64,000 nt of DNA from Ciborinia camelliae (taxonomy: Eukaryota > Ascomycota > Leotiomycetes > Helotiales > Sclerotiniaceae). The DNA is taken from the NCBI GenBank assembly GCA_025890175.1, contig JANPYM010000007.1, positions 1,182,209 through 1,246,208 of the forward strand, in the 5' to 3' direction. Position numbers and translations under genes: made by a program. Below the pieces are notes generated by a model. That model saw nothing but the letters and a program-made list of their open reading frames with translations. It was not told the DNA's origin and did not search any database. Each line of letters opens with the position of its first letter. Position 1 is the stretch's first letter. Below, piece by piece: positions 27,005-38,063 of this stretch.

Positions 27005-28709
27005 CTATAACGCAAATAGATCTTCTATAGATTTGCCTTTGTAAATATTTTCATCTTGAACAAACTGTGGTTCCCTTGTCTGGGCCATTCCGTCGCTGTA
27101 TTGAATCCTCTGGCTATCTGCTTCACCATTCCAAACAAATTCTATGACTGACAAAAAGGATTCTGCTCTACGATTAATGTTGTTGAAGTGATATCTAGGA
27201 TCTGCTTTCGTGAATAGATTTTGCCAGCTCTTAAGGTCGCGTTCTTGAGAATTGAATAACATCAACATTAATATATCCATCAGGCTGTGATACATTGATA
27301 AGTATTTCTGTATACTCCCTGGGAAGGCTGGTGGAATCATACCGTACGTCCGACTCTGATTTTTTGCAGTCCATGTCTCTCCAATCCGGCATGACGATCT
27401 CATTCACGAGTATCTTAGTCCCATGTTTCAAAGCTGGCACTAAATTTCGCAGAATTTCCAAACAATCGTTGTCGGACCAATTATGGAGGATGAGTCTCAA
27501 CAAATAGACATCGGCACATTTCACAGGCTGTGGTTTGAAGAAGTCGTGAGCCATGAGCTCAACTGATTTTCCGACCCCGAATTCGACGTTTGTCGACTCA
27601 ATCATATCCGTCGCCAAGGAAATGACTTCTTTCCTGTCTTGAACTACGAATTTGAATTTGCAATCAAAAAGCGCTGAAGCGAGTTCAAGGGACACCTTTC
27701 CTGTGCAACCTCCAACGTCAATGATGAGGGAGGATTGGTGGAGTGTGTGCCATGGGTATATCGTAGCCAAATGTTTAGGAGATAGGCCGAACCTTGCTTC
27801 TTCGGCGACGAGGGCAGATCCGAATCTTTTCGCCAATTCAATGTTACGACCTATTGCATCATAGAAAGGGACTGGTGTACCGGCAGCTAAACCAAACGCC
27901 TACGGATAAGCGAAAGGGGACGTTAGTGGACTTGCGCTAAGAAGTGTAAGTAAAAGGTCCGTACTGTATGTCTAGGATCAGATGAGTCGGGCCACTTTTT
28001 CAATGCGGGCACAACCTATAGAACTGTCAGTCTAATAATATATACAGTGAGTGAAGTGCTCACATTTGCAGCCATGCCCCAAGCTCCATCGACTTCAAGT
28101 TTTACCCAGTCTCTTATATTTGAGTCTTCTACCATAAGCCTCGATGATGCAGTATGACTAACTACTTCGTTTTCATGTTCCTTAAAAACCCCTCTTGTCA
28201 TGGAATGTCGAAGTAGACGCTTAACAATTTCCTTGTTGACAGGAGGTTGGCACTGCGAAGCTATCTCAGCAAAAGTCGCAGAACCTGAGGCTGGAACGAG
28301 CGATGGGACGTCAAAAGATGAGACAAAGTGTAGTGATACTAGCTCGTGGGCCTAGATGGAGGCATTGATCAGTAGTCGGAGTCATTCGAGAAAGCTGAGC
28401 ATCGGGCATGGTCATTCATTACTAGCACTACTAGCAGGTAGATACTTCAAGTTGGTACTGAATTCGACGTACACGACGGCTGTACAATGCCTCTCTTGGA
28501 CCCAAGCATATTAGTCGTAGTTCTGATGTCGCATCTATGATTGCTGCGCGAGCCTCGTTGATACTAGGGGGGAGATGTAAAGAATCTATACAATTATCAT
28601 CTAGGGATGGTTGAGAGATGTTATTATTCTCAAAATATTTGTCAAGCTTCGCTGTATTGCTCGCTATGATTGCTGAAAGAATGGCGATACGACTGGCCGA
28701 TGGTTCCAT
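27005..28709 (-). CDS. SAM-dependent O-methyltransferase (OmtA-like)
   Basis: Exons (minus): 28709-28473, 28351-28064, 28015-27965, 27899-27343, 27284-27005; 470 residues. Plant/fungal Methyltransf_2 class, which methylates hydroxyls of polyketide and aromatic natural products. Visible: N-terminal winged-helix dimerisation region (residues about 80-190), ARFGLSPKHL, the SAM motif IIDVGGCTGK at about 251-260 (a Cys replaces the third Gly of DVGGG), QDRKEV acidic/ribose strand, and the catalytic His in LRLILHNWSD at about residue 331. Late residues LMDILMLMLFNSQERD fit the family active site. Position 1 of the cluster: it is divergent from the P450 at 29485 and shares 775 bp of upstream sequence. 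The C-terminal 100 residues after ERD are longer and less typical than usual. Confidence 0.88.
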
Positions 28710-29484
28710 TTCAAGGGCTTGGGCAATTCAAAGAATGCCAATAATTGGAGAATACTTGGACAACAACTTGAGAAAGGGTGCTAAGCGACAGGGCACTTGC
28801 TTTAATTGGTAAATTTGAAGCTAAAGACGAAATGAAAGGGAAAAGAAATCAGAGGCACCTTTTCCACTCCATTCTCTATACGCCGCTTCGAACGAATAAC
28901 CTACCCTTACTCTTACTACTTTGGGTACTTTGGGAATGAGACAAGACAAGATGACTGTACACGAAAGAAAGAAGTTTGGTTGGTTTGTTGAGTTGAGTTG
29001 AGTCGGAGAAGAAAGTGAAGAAAGGAAAGAAAGTAAAGGAAGTGGTATTATAAATTAAAGTAGTACCGATAGTCTGGAGTCAGCGGGAGTCGGGAGTCGG
29101 GACGCGCCGCCTCTATATTGATAACTGCCGCGCATGAGCAACCCCAGCCCCATCCAACCCCAATCCAACCCCACGCAACAACATCCCCTCAAATTCAAAT
29201 GCCGACTCAAATATCGGTATCTCAACTACTAGGTGTAAGTAGTAATAATGAGCGCATTTTTAATAATAAATGCATTTATTCTATCAATTGGTCGAAGTCT
29301 AACCTAACCTACCTACCTCTACTACCTAATCTGGAGTTTTTGAACCTTCCATCGTCCAATCTTCCAATCTTCCAATCCTCCAATTCTCCAACTCCTCACC
29401 CTTTCTGTTCCAGTTATCTCTCGTCTCCTTCTTGGAAAGAAATCAATCTATATTGATGCTTTCAAGTGTCGATCACCGATCATT
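28710..29484. promoter_or_regulatory. Divergent promoter region OMT/P450
   Basis: 775 bp between divergent start codons. It contains GA-rich patches (28950-29045), a GGAGTCGGGAGTCGG repeat near 29087-29101, CCTACC-type repeats at about 29305-29330 and a CCAATCTT tandem at about 29350-29395. A shared cluster regulator could act here, but no site is identified. Confidence 0.4.
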
Positions 29485-31225
29485 ATGGACAAGATGATCC
29501 CAATGCCAATATCAATTGTCTCAACGGCTACAGCTTTATGCGTATTATCATTTTGGCTGGCGATATACCTTGTGAGGGTGTACATCAGACTCTATCAAAT
29601 TCCAGGTCCAGTGGTGGCTGCTTTCTCCAACATCCCTCGCATGTATTGGGTTTGGACTAAAAACGCCCACGAGAAACATATCGCTTTACATAAACTCTAT
29701 GGGAATTTGGTACGGATCGGTCCAGATCTTGTGTCTGTTGGCGATCCTGCTGAGATTTCTCACATATATGGCTTCGATGACACTTTCTCCAAAGTAACCA
29801 TTCTAAACCACCACTACCTATCGAAAGACCATCCTTCTGACAATGTCCTGTTATAGTCCGATTTTTATAGTGTCATTCTACCTTATGTTAATGGGAAGGC
29901 GATGCCAGGAATGATATCGGCGAAGGACAACAATCTCCATCGCAGCCTCAAACGACCCATCTCCAATATATATTCAATGAGTAATTTGGTTTCGTTTGAA
30001 AGGTTTGTCGATTCAAGCATCGAAAGTCTTTGTAACCAACTCGATTAATCTTATGCAGAAAGTGCACATTCGCAGCAATGTGATTTATCTTTTTGGCTGC
30101 AAGCTTTTGTGTTCGACACTTTGGGAGAACTAACCTTTTCTCAGCCTTATGGCTTTGTTGAGAAAGGAAAGGACATTGAAGGTATAATGGGAGATATATG
30201 GTCACACTTCGAGAGAGTATCCCTCATTGGACAGATGCCATGGATAGATACGTTTCTTCGTATTAATCCTTTGCTATCCAAACTGCGCCCGCAGCCGGTG
30301 TCCCCGATCGCCAAGTTTTCCATGGCGCGAATTCAAGAAAGAAAGATAAGAGGAGAGCAAGGTACGAGTGAGGTCAATGATCGCGATCTGCTATCACGAT
30401 TTCTCGAGGCCCAAGCCCAAAATCCAGGGACGCCTCCATTTTCACTCTTCTCATGGATTGCAGGTAATATTACTGCTGGTAGTGACACCACAGCTACAAT
30501 ACTTCGTTCTTTCTTCTATTATTTGCTCAAAAATCCTGCCACTCTTCAAACCTTGATGTCTGAAATTACAGCAGCTCGTAGAGCAGGTCGTCTTTCGAAT
30601 CCCCCCACGTGGAAGGAAACGCAAGACTTGCGCTATCTCAATGCCTGCGTTATGGAGGCTCAAAGGATCCATGCCCCGATAGGCTTGCATCTTGAGCGAG
30701 TTGTTCCAAAAGAAGGGGCCACGTTGTGCGGAAAGTATATCAAAGCTGGTACTGTAGTGGGTATCGATGCTTGGGTAGTCCACAGAGATCCTGGAACGTT
30801 TGGCGACGATGCAGATAAATGGAGGCCTGAAAGATGGATAGATTGTACCGAGGAGCAGCGTGCTAGAATGGATAGGGCTATATTTACGGTGGGTACAATT
30901 TCCACTCTAAGGATGCAAACTGATATATCTAATACCTGTTAGTTTGGCGCTGGTAGCAGGGTCTGTGTTGGGAAAAACTTCTCTTTACTTATAATCTACA
31001 AACTTTTGCCGACTCTTCTTCAGCGGTTTGAGGTGCGTATATCATATATCTTCTTGTCTCACAACAGCGAACAAATTTCCGTTGAAGGTATAGATACTGG
31101 GCAGCTTACTTTTTTGCGTGATACAGATCTCCCTCGCCGATCCTCATGCAACTTGGACTGTTGAGAACAGATGGTTTGTGGTTCAGAGGGATCTTCTTGT
31201 GAACCTGAAAAGGTCGGCTGTTTGA
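29485..31225 (+). pseudogene. Cytochrome P450 with in-frame stop
   Basis: Exons: 29485-29793, 29857-30888, 30943-31032, 31127-31225; 510 codons in total. Membrane anchor at residues about 10-30 (ATALCVLSFWLAIYLV), Pro-rich hinge IPGPVVAAFS, I-helix AGNITAGSDTTAT, ExxR in MEAQRI, DKWRPERW, and the heme loop FGAGSRVCVG with Cys at about codon 455. It resembles the pisatin-demethylase-like group of fungal P450s by its N-terminal pattern. Codon 167 (30046-30048) is TAA; the frame is open on both sides and no credible intron covers it. A protein made from this copy would end before the I-helix, so it is likely inactive unless the stop is an error or is read through. A C-to-T change from CAA would explain it. 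Confidence 0.82.
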
Positions 31226-31528
31226 GGAAGTACTGAAAAATACACTGCCGATCAATAAGAAACGTTCTCGTGAATATATGAGGGGTGTGGTCGAGCTAGC
31301 ATAAATCATAAACACAAGGTGTGCCGTATCTTTGGGCTGTATCACAAAAGTAGACTCGGAATGTGATTAATTTCTTCTACGTCGTGAGTGAGCGCGAGCA
31401 ATGAGATACTGGGCTCAAAAATATCTATTTCTATAAGGAAATTATAACGAAGTTGCATTGCAAAGTTTATAATTCGAAAAGTCTGATTCGAAAATACTAT
31501 TCGGTGTCATGACAGATTGGTAGCATCA

Positions 31529-31880
31529 TCAACCTTCGGCATCAACAGCCCAAGCATACGCGACAGCATCATCTCCATCGACGACATCTCTCTTCTTCTT
31601 TCCATCAGCATCCACAGCCCAGGCATACGCGACAGCGTCATCTCCATCAACGACGTCTCTCTTCTTTTCTTCAGCATCGACCGCCCAGGCATACGCAACA
31701 GCATCATCGCCATCTACTGTGCTTCGTCTAGCAATAGAAGTCATACCGCCTATGCTGATGCGTCAGTGATATGTATATTTAAGAATCATGGGTTGATCAC
31801 TACACACCTAAAGGGGTCACTGGGGCATTGCTCATGGTAGCCAAGGCTAAATACACTACGAGGGACGTGTAAGGATGCAC
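31529..31880 (-). CDS. Kexin-processed repeat peptide precursor (RiPP-like)
   Basis: Exon 2 is 31749-31529; an intron 31807-31750 (GTGTGT...ATAG) joins it in frame to an upstream exon ending at 31808 and coding for a hydrophobic segment (YTSLVVYLALATMSNA) that looks like a signal peptide. Exon 2 contains three near-identical repeats of about 21-22 residues with the core DGDDAVAYAWAVDA, separated by KKR or KKKR dibasic sites; RR also precedes repeat 1. This is the architecture of secreted fungal precursors cut by Kex2 into several copies of one peptide, including dikaritin-type RiPPs and other KEPs. The family is inferred from structure, not from similarity to a named precursor. No in-frame ATG precedes the hydrophobic segment (a GTG sits at 31880), so the start is unresolved and the gene might have another exon or be broken. 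Confidence 0.55.
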
Positions 31881-34424
31881 ATCAAATCGAGAAGTTGGGG
31901 TGACTCGTTGTATATGACAATATTGTCTTAAGGATATGTTAATTTTAAAAATCAAATTTATTGTAAACTTTAGAACTACTTTGTAATGTATCAAAAAATG
32001 TTATAAGTAGTTATTTGGGTATTAAAATAATAAAATTATTAAAACTTACTTGTACGTTTATAATCTCATTATTTTTCTGAAATAATTTTTATGCGAGAAG
32101 AAGCCAAAATGGTTCGAGTTAATAAATACTTAGTTTATAGGTGTACTATTCGATGGTATTGTAAGCAATGTAATCTATATTTATTATTTCGAAAATATAC
32201 AATTTTTTTGAAGCTTTTGTATTTACTTTTGTAAAATAGATTAGTTGTATATCATTAAATCATAAACGATATATAAATGCTTAAATCTACAAATTCTTTT
32301 TTTTCGGTTAATTTAGAGAGTACAAGCAATATACATAACTAATGTTACTTGACCTCTTTTTTTAACGAACTTTTTTTTTTGAAATCACATTTTTCAATTT
32401 TATTATAATTCAAATATTATTACAACGGTTATAATATATATTATATAATTTGTATTATAAATTCTATTAAATATAAAATTGATTATTCTAAAATTATATA
32501 TTAATTGATTTAATAATAATTGAAATTTAATCAAAACATTAATATTTTGAAATATTTAAAAAGTTTAGAAATTTATTTATTTTGCAATTATAATTGCCTT
32601 AAACATCGATACAGCTTAAAACTTCATTTTCAACTTTTTTAAAATATTAATCGCATTTAATCAAATTACTTTCAAACAAATAAAATTTTATATTTAATTA
32701 AAGCTTTTAATTAACTTAATAATTTAGATTAATAAGTTTTTTATTAAAAACGTTATTATAGAATTATATAGAGATTAATTTATTGAAAATATAAAGAGTT
32801 TGAAAAAAAAAGTTTCGCTAAAAAAAATCAAGTGACACTAGTTATGCATGGAGCTGTATTACAAAAAAACAGTTACGAGATCTTGGTTGCAATAATCATT
32901 TTGGTATGCAACTTAATTTCTAATTCAATCTTTATATATCCAGTTTTTTTTAATATTCGAGTTTTTTTTAAGTTTATATTCTATTTTTCAACACAAAAAC
33001 GAACTTTAAGATTAAAAACTTATGGTTAGATAATAAAACAAAATTAGAAGGAGTCTTTATTATCGTTATCTAATAAATTGTCTCGAGAGATGAAAACATA
33101 TTACGTTGGTAAAAAACTTATTGCTAAAGTAGAAAAATATCGATTGGCTTTGGGCAGGATAGAGCACTACCGGAATTGACATATTTTTTTGATGGTTGGG
33201 CTACTGCTATGCTACATTCCAGCGATTTTACTTTTTATAGCTTCTGGTATGAAATCTCATTGGCATTACACACATTCGGAATTGCTTCCAGGTAGGCAAA
33301 GGCCCTCCATAAAATAACAGTTTAGTTGCGGTAATGCTAATAAGTTGTTTTATTAATTGATAATCAGATTTGGCTAAAAACGTCAAATATCTCGAAATAC
33401 AAAAATTCCTTTTTGGTTTTAGGTCAAATCTTTACGCCGGTTCGCCAAGTGAGGAGCTACAGTACTAAACATTAAGTTTACGCGAAACGCTATTTTTACA
33501 CCAAAATTCATCAAAATTCACTTTATTTGATATTATAAATAAAAACAAAACATTATTATTTTATTTTCTAATTTAGAATTTATATACAAAATCATTAATT
33601 GTTTTATAAATAAAAGATAAAATATTTTTAAATATTTTTTCTAAAAAGTTAATAAAGTTTGAATTTGAAATATTTTAAAAATTATAAAAATCGCTTAATT
33701 TTGGTGGGAAAATGAATAAAAATTTGAATTAAATTTAATTTCAATTTTAAACTATTAAAATAATATCAATAAATTTAATTTAACTTTTGAAATTTTGATA
33801 TAATAAATTTAAAGTAATAAATATTTTATATTTAAAATTTCATTATAATTAATTCAATAAATCAAGATTAATAATCAATTGAAATAATAGTCTCAAAATT
33901 ACCACTTTTTATATATATTTATTTTTAATACTTTATAATAATAATAATCATATTTTTTCAATTTAATAATGAAATTTCAGCTTATTGTTAATCTAAATCC
34001 TTTTATTTTATATATATTATATAAATGGTTGATTTAAAACCATTAATTAAAATCGTTGATTTAATTTTGAAATCCGAATCGCGTAAACTTAATTGAGGCA
34101 ACTGTAGATGCGGCATAACACGAGCTTTTCGAGTGTACCTTTTCCAACTCTTTGCCCATTCGTTAGTGATAAAGAATTGTGATTAATCATTTCAACAACA
34201 GACAACGATATCAGAGTGGAACTTAAGGATCTATAAGTTATAGAAATGGAGTCGCTTTTATTATAATAAGGCGGGTATATCGCACAACCTGGTATCTTTT
34301 ATGAATTACATTGCCTTGTAAGCCAGCTCTCTGTCTCTCTTAATTACAATATGTTGCTTTTCGTTAAAATTCAAGTTAATTTTCCAAATTCAGAAACAAA
34401 TTCGTTATTGAATATATTGAAATT
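31881..34424. other. Start of AT-rich block with two less-decayed islands
   Basis: Base composition falls abruptly after about 31,900. No gene supported. Two islands of more balanced sequence stand out: about 33,060-33,490 and 34,085-34,345. They show no ORF, tRNA or repeat match that I can see within the window. Confidence 0.55.
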
Positions 34425-34607
34425 TATTGAACATATAGTATATATATTGTGTAAATAGATTAAAGCTATATATAAGAACTGTAAAGTAGATAGAGGATAT
34501 TGTACAATAAAGAAAATTAAATTATTTTAAATAATAAAATAAATTTTAATAATTTTGATTATTTATATTATTATAATAAATATAGTATAATAATATAATT
34601 TTTAACA
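34425..34607 (-). mobile_element. Decayed LTR, family E
   Basis: Runs TATTGAACATATAG to TTTTTAACA and aligns end to end with the undecayed LTR at 57,406-57,574, with mostly C-to-T and G-to-A differences. It is the outer member of a tandem pair. Confidence 0.7.
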
Positions 34608-34711
34608 TTTTTTTTATAATTAATAATTATCAAATTATATTTTAGATTTTATTAATTTTTATAATAATTTATAATTGTAATATTTATTTTTTAATAAAGT
34701 TTAATTATTTT

Positions 34712-34882
34712 TATTAAATATATAGTATGTGTATTGTATGTATAGATTAAAGCTATGTATAGAAACTATAAAATAGATAAAGAGTATTGTACAATAAAGA
34801 AAGCTAAATTACTTTAAATAATAAAATAAATCTCGATTATTTATATTATAATAAATATAATATAATAATATAATTTTTAATA
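34712..34882 (-). mobile_element. Decayed LTR, family E (3' LTR of copy III)
   Basis: Second LTR of the family, followed by about 100 bp that repeat the segment after the first LTR (34,608-34,711). This LTR plus flank matches the 3' end of the element at 48,628-53,299 in reverse orientation. Confidence 0.7.
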
Positions 34883-37497
34883 TTTTTTTTATAATTAATA
34901 ATTATCAAATTATATTTTAAACCTTATTAATTTTTATAATAATTTATAGCCGTAATATTTATTCTCCAATAAAATTCAATTATTCTATATTATATAACAT
35001 AATTATATTGTAATACAAAAGTATCCAAATCTTTTTCAAATATAATTAATTACCTCTTTTTTATATTTAAGTTTATTTCAATATAATAAATAAAAAAACT
35101 AACCGAAATTAATTATTTAATCAAAATATTTATAATTTAATTAATATTAATCACCTAAAGTATTTTAAATCTATTTTTATTTATTATATTATTTTTAATA
35201 TAATATTATTTAATATTAATATATTTAATTTTATTATAAAATTTGTTTTTCTTAATTTAATTAATACTATTTTTATTATTTACAAATAATATTAAAACAA
35301 ATAACTTTATCTTTATATATTTTTTTAAATTTATAATTAACTTTTTTATTTATACAAATTTCTTAATATTCTTATTTATAACAATTATCTCCGTTTTTAT
35401 AATACTTTGAAAAATGAATTTTTATTTAATTAATAATCAAACAATTGTTTTTTTATATTATATAATAATAATTTTTTATATAGATTTTCAATATTATTTT
35501 AAGCTCTATATCAAATTAATATAAATTATATATTTGGAAAAAGATTATTATAAATAATTAAAATATAAAATTTTAAAGAAAAAGGTTTTTGTAATATATT
35601 AAAATAAATGTTTTGTAAATATAAAATATTATATTTTAAGTAATTATATTATTTTTGCAAATTATTTTATAACAAAAAAAATATTTAATAAATAAATATA
35701 AAAGTTTATTATTTAAAAATAAAATTTTTTATTATTATTAAAAAGTAAATTATTAAAATTAATTTTATATATTATTATATCGAAAAATAAAAAAGAAATT
35801 TTAATATTAAAAAAATAAATTTCAAATTTTTTTAATATTTTTTTAATATAAATCGAATTATAAATTTTTAAAATATAATATTTTTTATTTTTTTCAATTT
35901 AAATATTAAAAAATATTTATATTAATTCAAAATCCTTATATTTTTATTTAATATCAATTTTTTTTTAATAAAATCAATAATTATATATTTATTAATTAAT
36001 AATAAATTATTAATATATAATAAAAAAAATATTTTTTTTAATAAAAAAATTTGGATTTGCAAATAATAAAATTAATTCAATATTTTTCAAAAAATTCCAA
36101 ATAATAAATTATTATATTTAAAATATTTATTTTAATTTATAAAAAAACTTTTTTAATTTAAAACAAATATTTAAAAAAATTTTTAATATTTTTATAATTT
36201 CTAAAAAAACTTTTTCAAAAAATCGAAATATTTTTATTAAAATTTTAATATTTATTAATTCGTTATTTAAAAATATTATATTAATATTTATATTATTAAT
36301 TTCAAAATTTTTAATAATAATTTTTATAAATATAATTTACAATATAAAATATTTATTAATTTTTATAAATATTTTTTTAAAATCAATATTTTTTTATTAA
36401 AAATAATTTTTAATTATAAATTATATATTTTTTTTAATAATTTATTCAAATTAATTTAATTTGTTTTTTAAAATTTATTTGAAAATTATTAATTTCATTT
36501 TTTTTTAAAATTGTTCGAAAAATCTTAAAAATATTATTTTTTTATAAATTTTTTAATTTAAATTTAATAATAAATATTTATATTAAAACATTTTTTTATA
36601 TAATATTCTTAAAATTTATTATTTTAATTGATATTTTAATATAAATTTATTTTTTAATATTATCGATATTTATTTTTAAAACTTTAATTTATTAAATAAT
36701 TTAATTATTGAAAATTATTTTTAAATCTTTTTTTTATAAAAATTAAATTTTAATTAATTTTTTTATTTTATAAAATAATTAAAAAAATAATATTATTTAT
36801 CTTTTTTTTTTCGAAAAACTTTTTATTTAAAATAATAAACCTTTTTTTTTATTTATATCAAATATAAAAATTTATAAATTTATATTAAATCGTTTTTCAG
36901 TTAAAACATTTTTAAACGAAAAATTATATTTATTAAAATTAATATTTATAATTTTAATAATTTTTTTAAAAAATAAATTTAATAATAAATATATATAATA
37001 TTTTTTTATTTTTGTAAAAATATAATCTTTTTTTTTAATATTTTTAATTCAAATTTTTTTATTAATTTTTTTGAATATTAAAAGTTTTAAACAAATATTT
37101 TATAATTAAAAATTTAAAGTTTTAAAAAATTAAATAATTTATTATAATTTATTTTGAAAAAAATAATTATAAATAAAAATATATATATAAAAACTGATTT
37201 ATTAATTAAATAATATATTTTATAATAATCTTTTATTAATTAATTTTTAATTCAATTTAAAACAATAAATTTTAGAATTTAATATTAATATTTTAAATCT
37301 TTTTTTTTGTAATATTATTTATAAAATATTTTTTAAATAAAAAGATTTAAATTATTAATTAATTTTTTTAAATTGTTTTCAAAATTAAATATTAAATATT
37401 TTTTTATTATCAATTTATATAATTATAATTTTCAAATTAAATTTTTTTTTAATTATTTGAACTAAATTTATTAATATTAAAATTATAATTATAATGT
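34883..37497 (-). mobile_element. Family E retrotransposon interior, copy III
   Basis: Reverse-complement match to about 50,525-53,115 of copy I throughout, with dense stop codons in all frames. It is 5'-truncated near 37,497, where unrelated sequence beginning TGTTAAGATAG starts. No intact protein motif remains. Confidence 0.65.
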
Positions 37498-38053
37498 TAA
37501 GATAGAAAATACAAGGAATCAACTAGATCAATATTGAACCCAAAACTCTTTATTATTTTTTAAATAAAATTATTATTATTTTTTTAAATAATTAATAATA
37601 TATTGTTAATTATTATTTAAACAATAATATTTTATCCAATATAAAACTTTATATATTTTAAAAGCTTTTTTTATTTAATTTTAAAAATTTGTTTTTATAT
37701 ATATCAAATAATTAAGAATTAAGTATTATATCGGAAATTCGTTATTAATTAATATTAAATATTAATAATTATTAATATATTAACTTTAAGTTTAAATTCT
37801 TTACCCAAATATTTTTTTTATTTTTTTTGTTTTTAAATTTATAACAAAATTTTCCTTTTTAAAACATTTTACCCAAAAAATTTTATTTATTAAAACCTAT
37901 TGTTTATATATATTAAAACATTTTTTCAATTTATATCTCTATAATTATTCTTTTATACAAATAATGGTTTTTAGGTAATAATTTATTTTTATTAATTTAG
38001 AGTTTATACTATTAATAGAATATTAATTTTGGGTAGGGCACATTTGATATTAC
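36298..38053. repeat. 1.76-kb sequence duplicated across gap (left copy)
   Basis: Identical, apart from two 1-nt homopolymer length differences that I found, to 38,064-39,821. It ends exactly at the N gap. Confidence 0.92.
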
Positions 38054-38063
38054 NNNNNNNNNN
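38054..38063. other. Assembly gap (10 N)
   Basis: Ten N's, a fixed-size placeholder for a scaffold join. Confidence 0.98.

Noticed and set aside
30026..30057. A tiny intron (GTAACC...ATGCAG) removing the P450 stop
   Set aside because: It would be about 27 nt, below the known limit, and would remove conserved residues.
31529..31744. Mating pheromone (alpha-factor) precursor
   Set aside because: The repeats lack the short Trp-Cys...Cys pheromone pattern of related fungi and have acidic cores.
31507..31840. Alternative frames on both strands of the three-repeat region
   Set aside because: Any frame stays open over near-identical repeats whose length is a multiple of three; only the minus frame with dibasic sites and a spliced hydrophobic leader makes biological sense.
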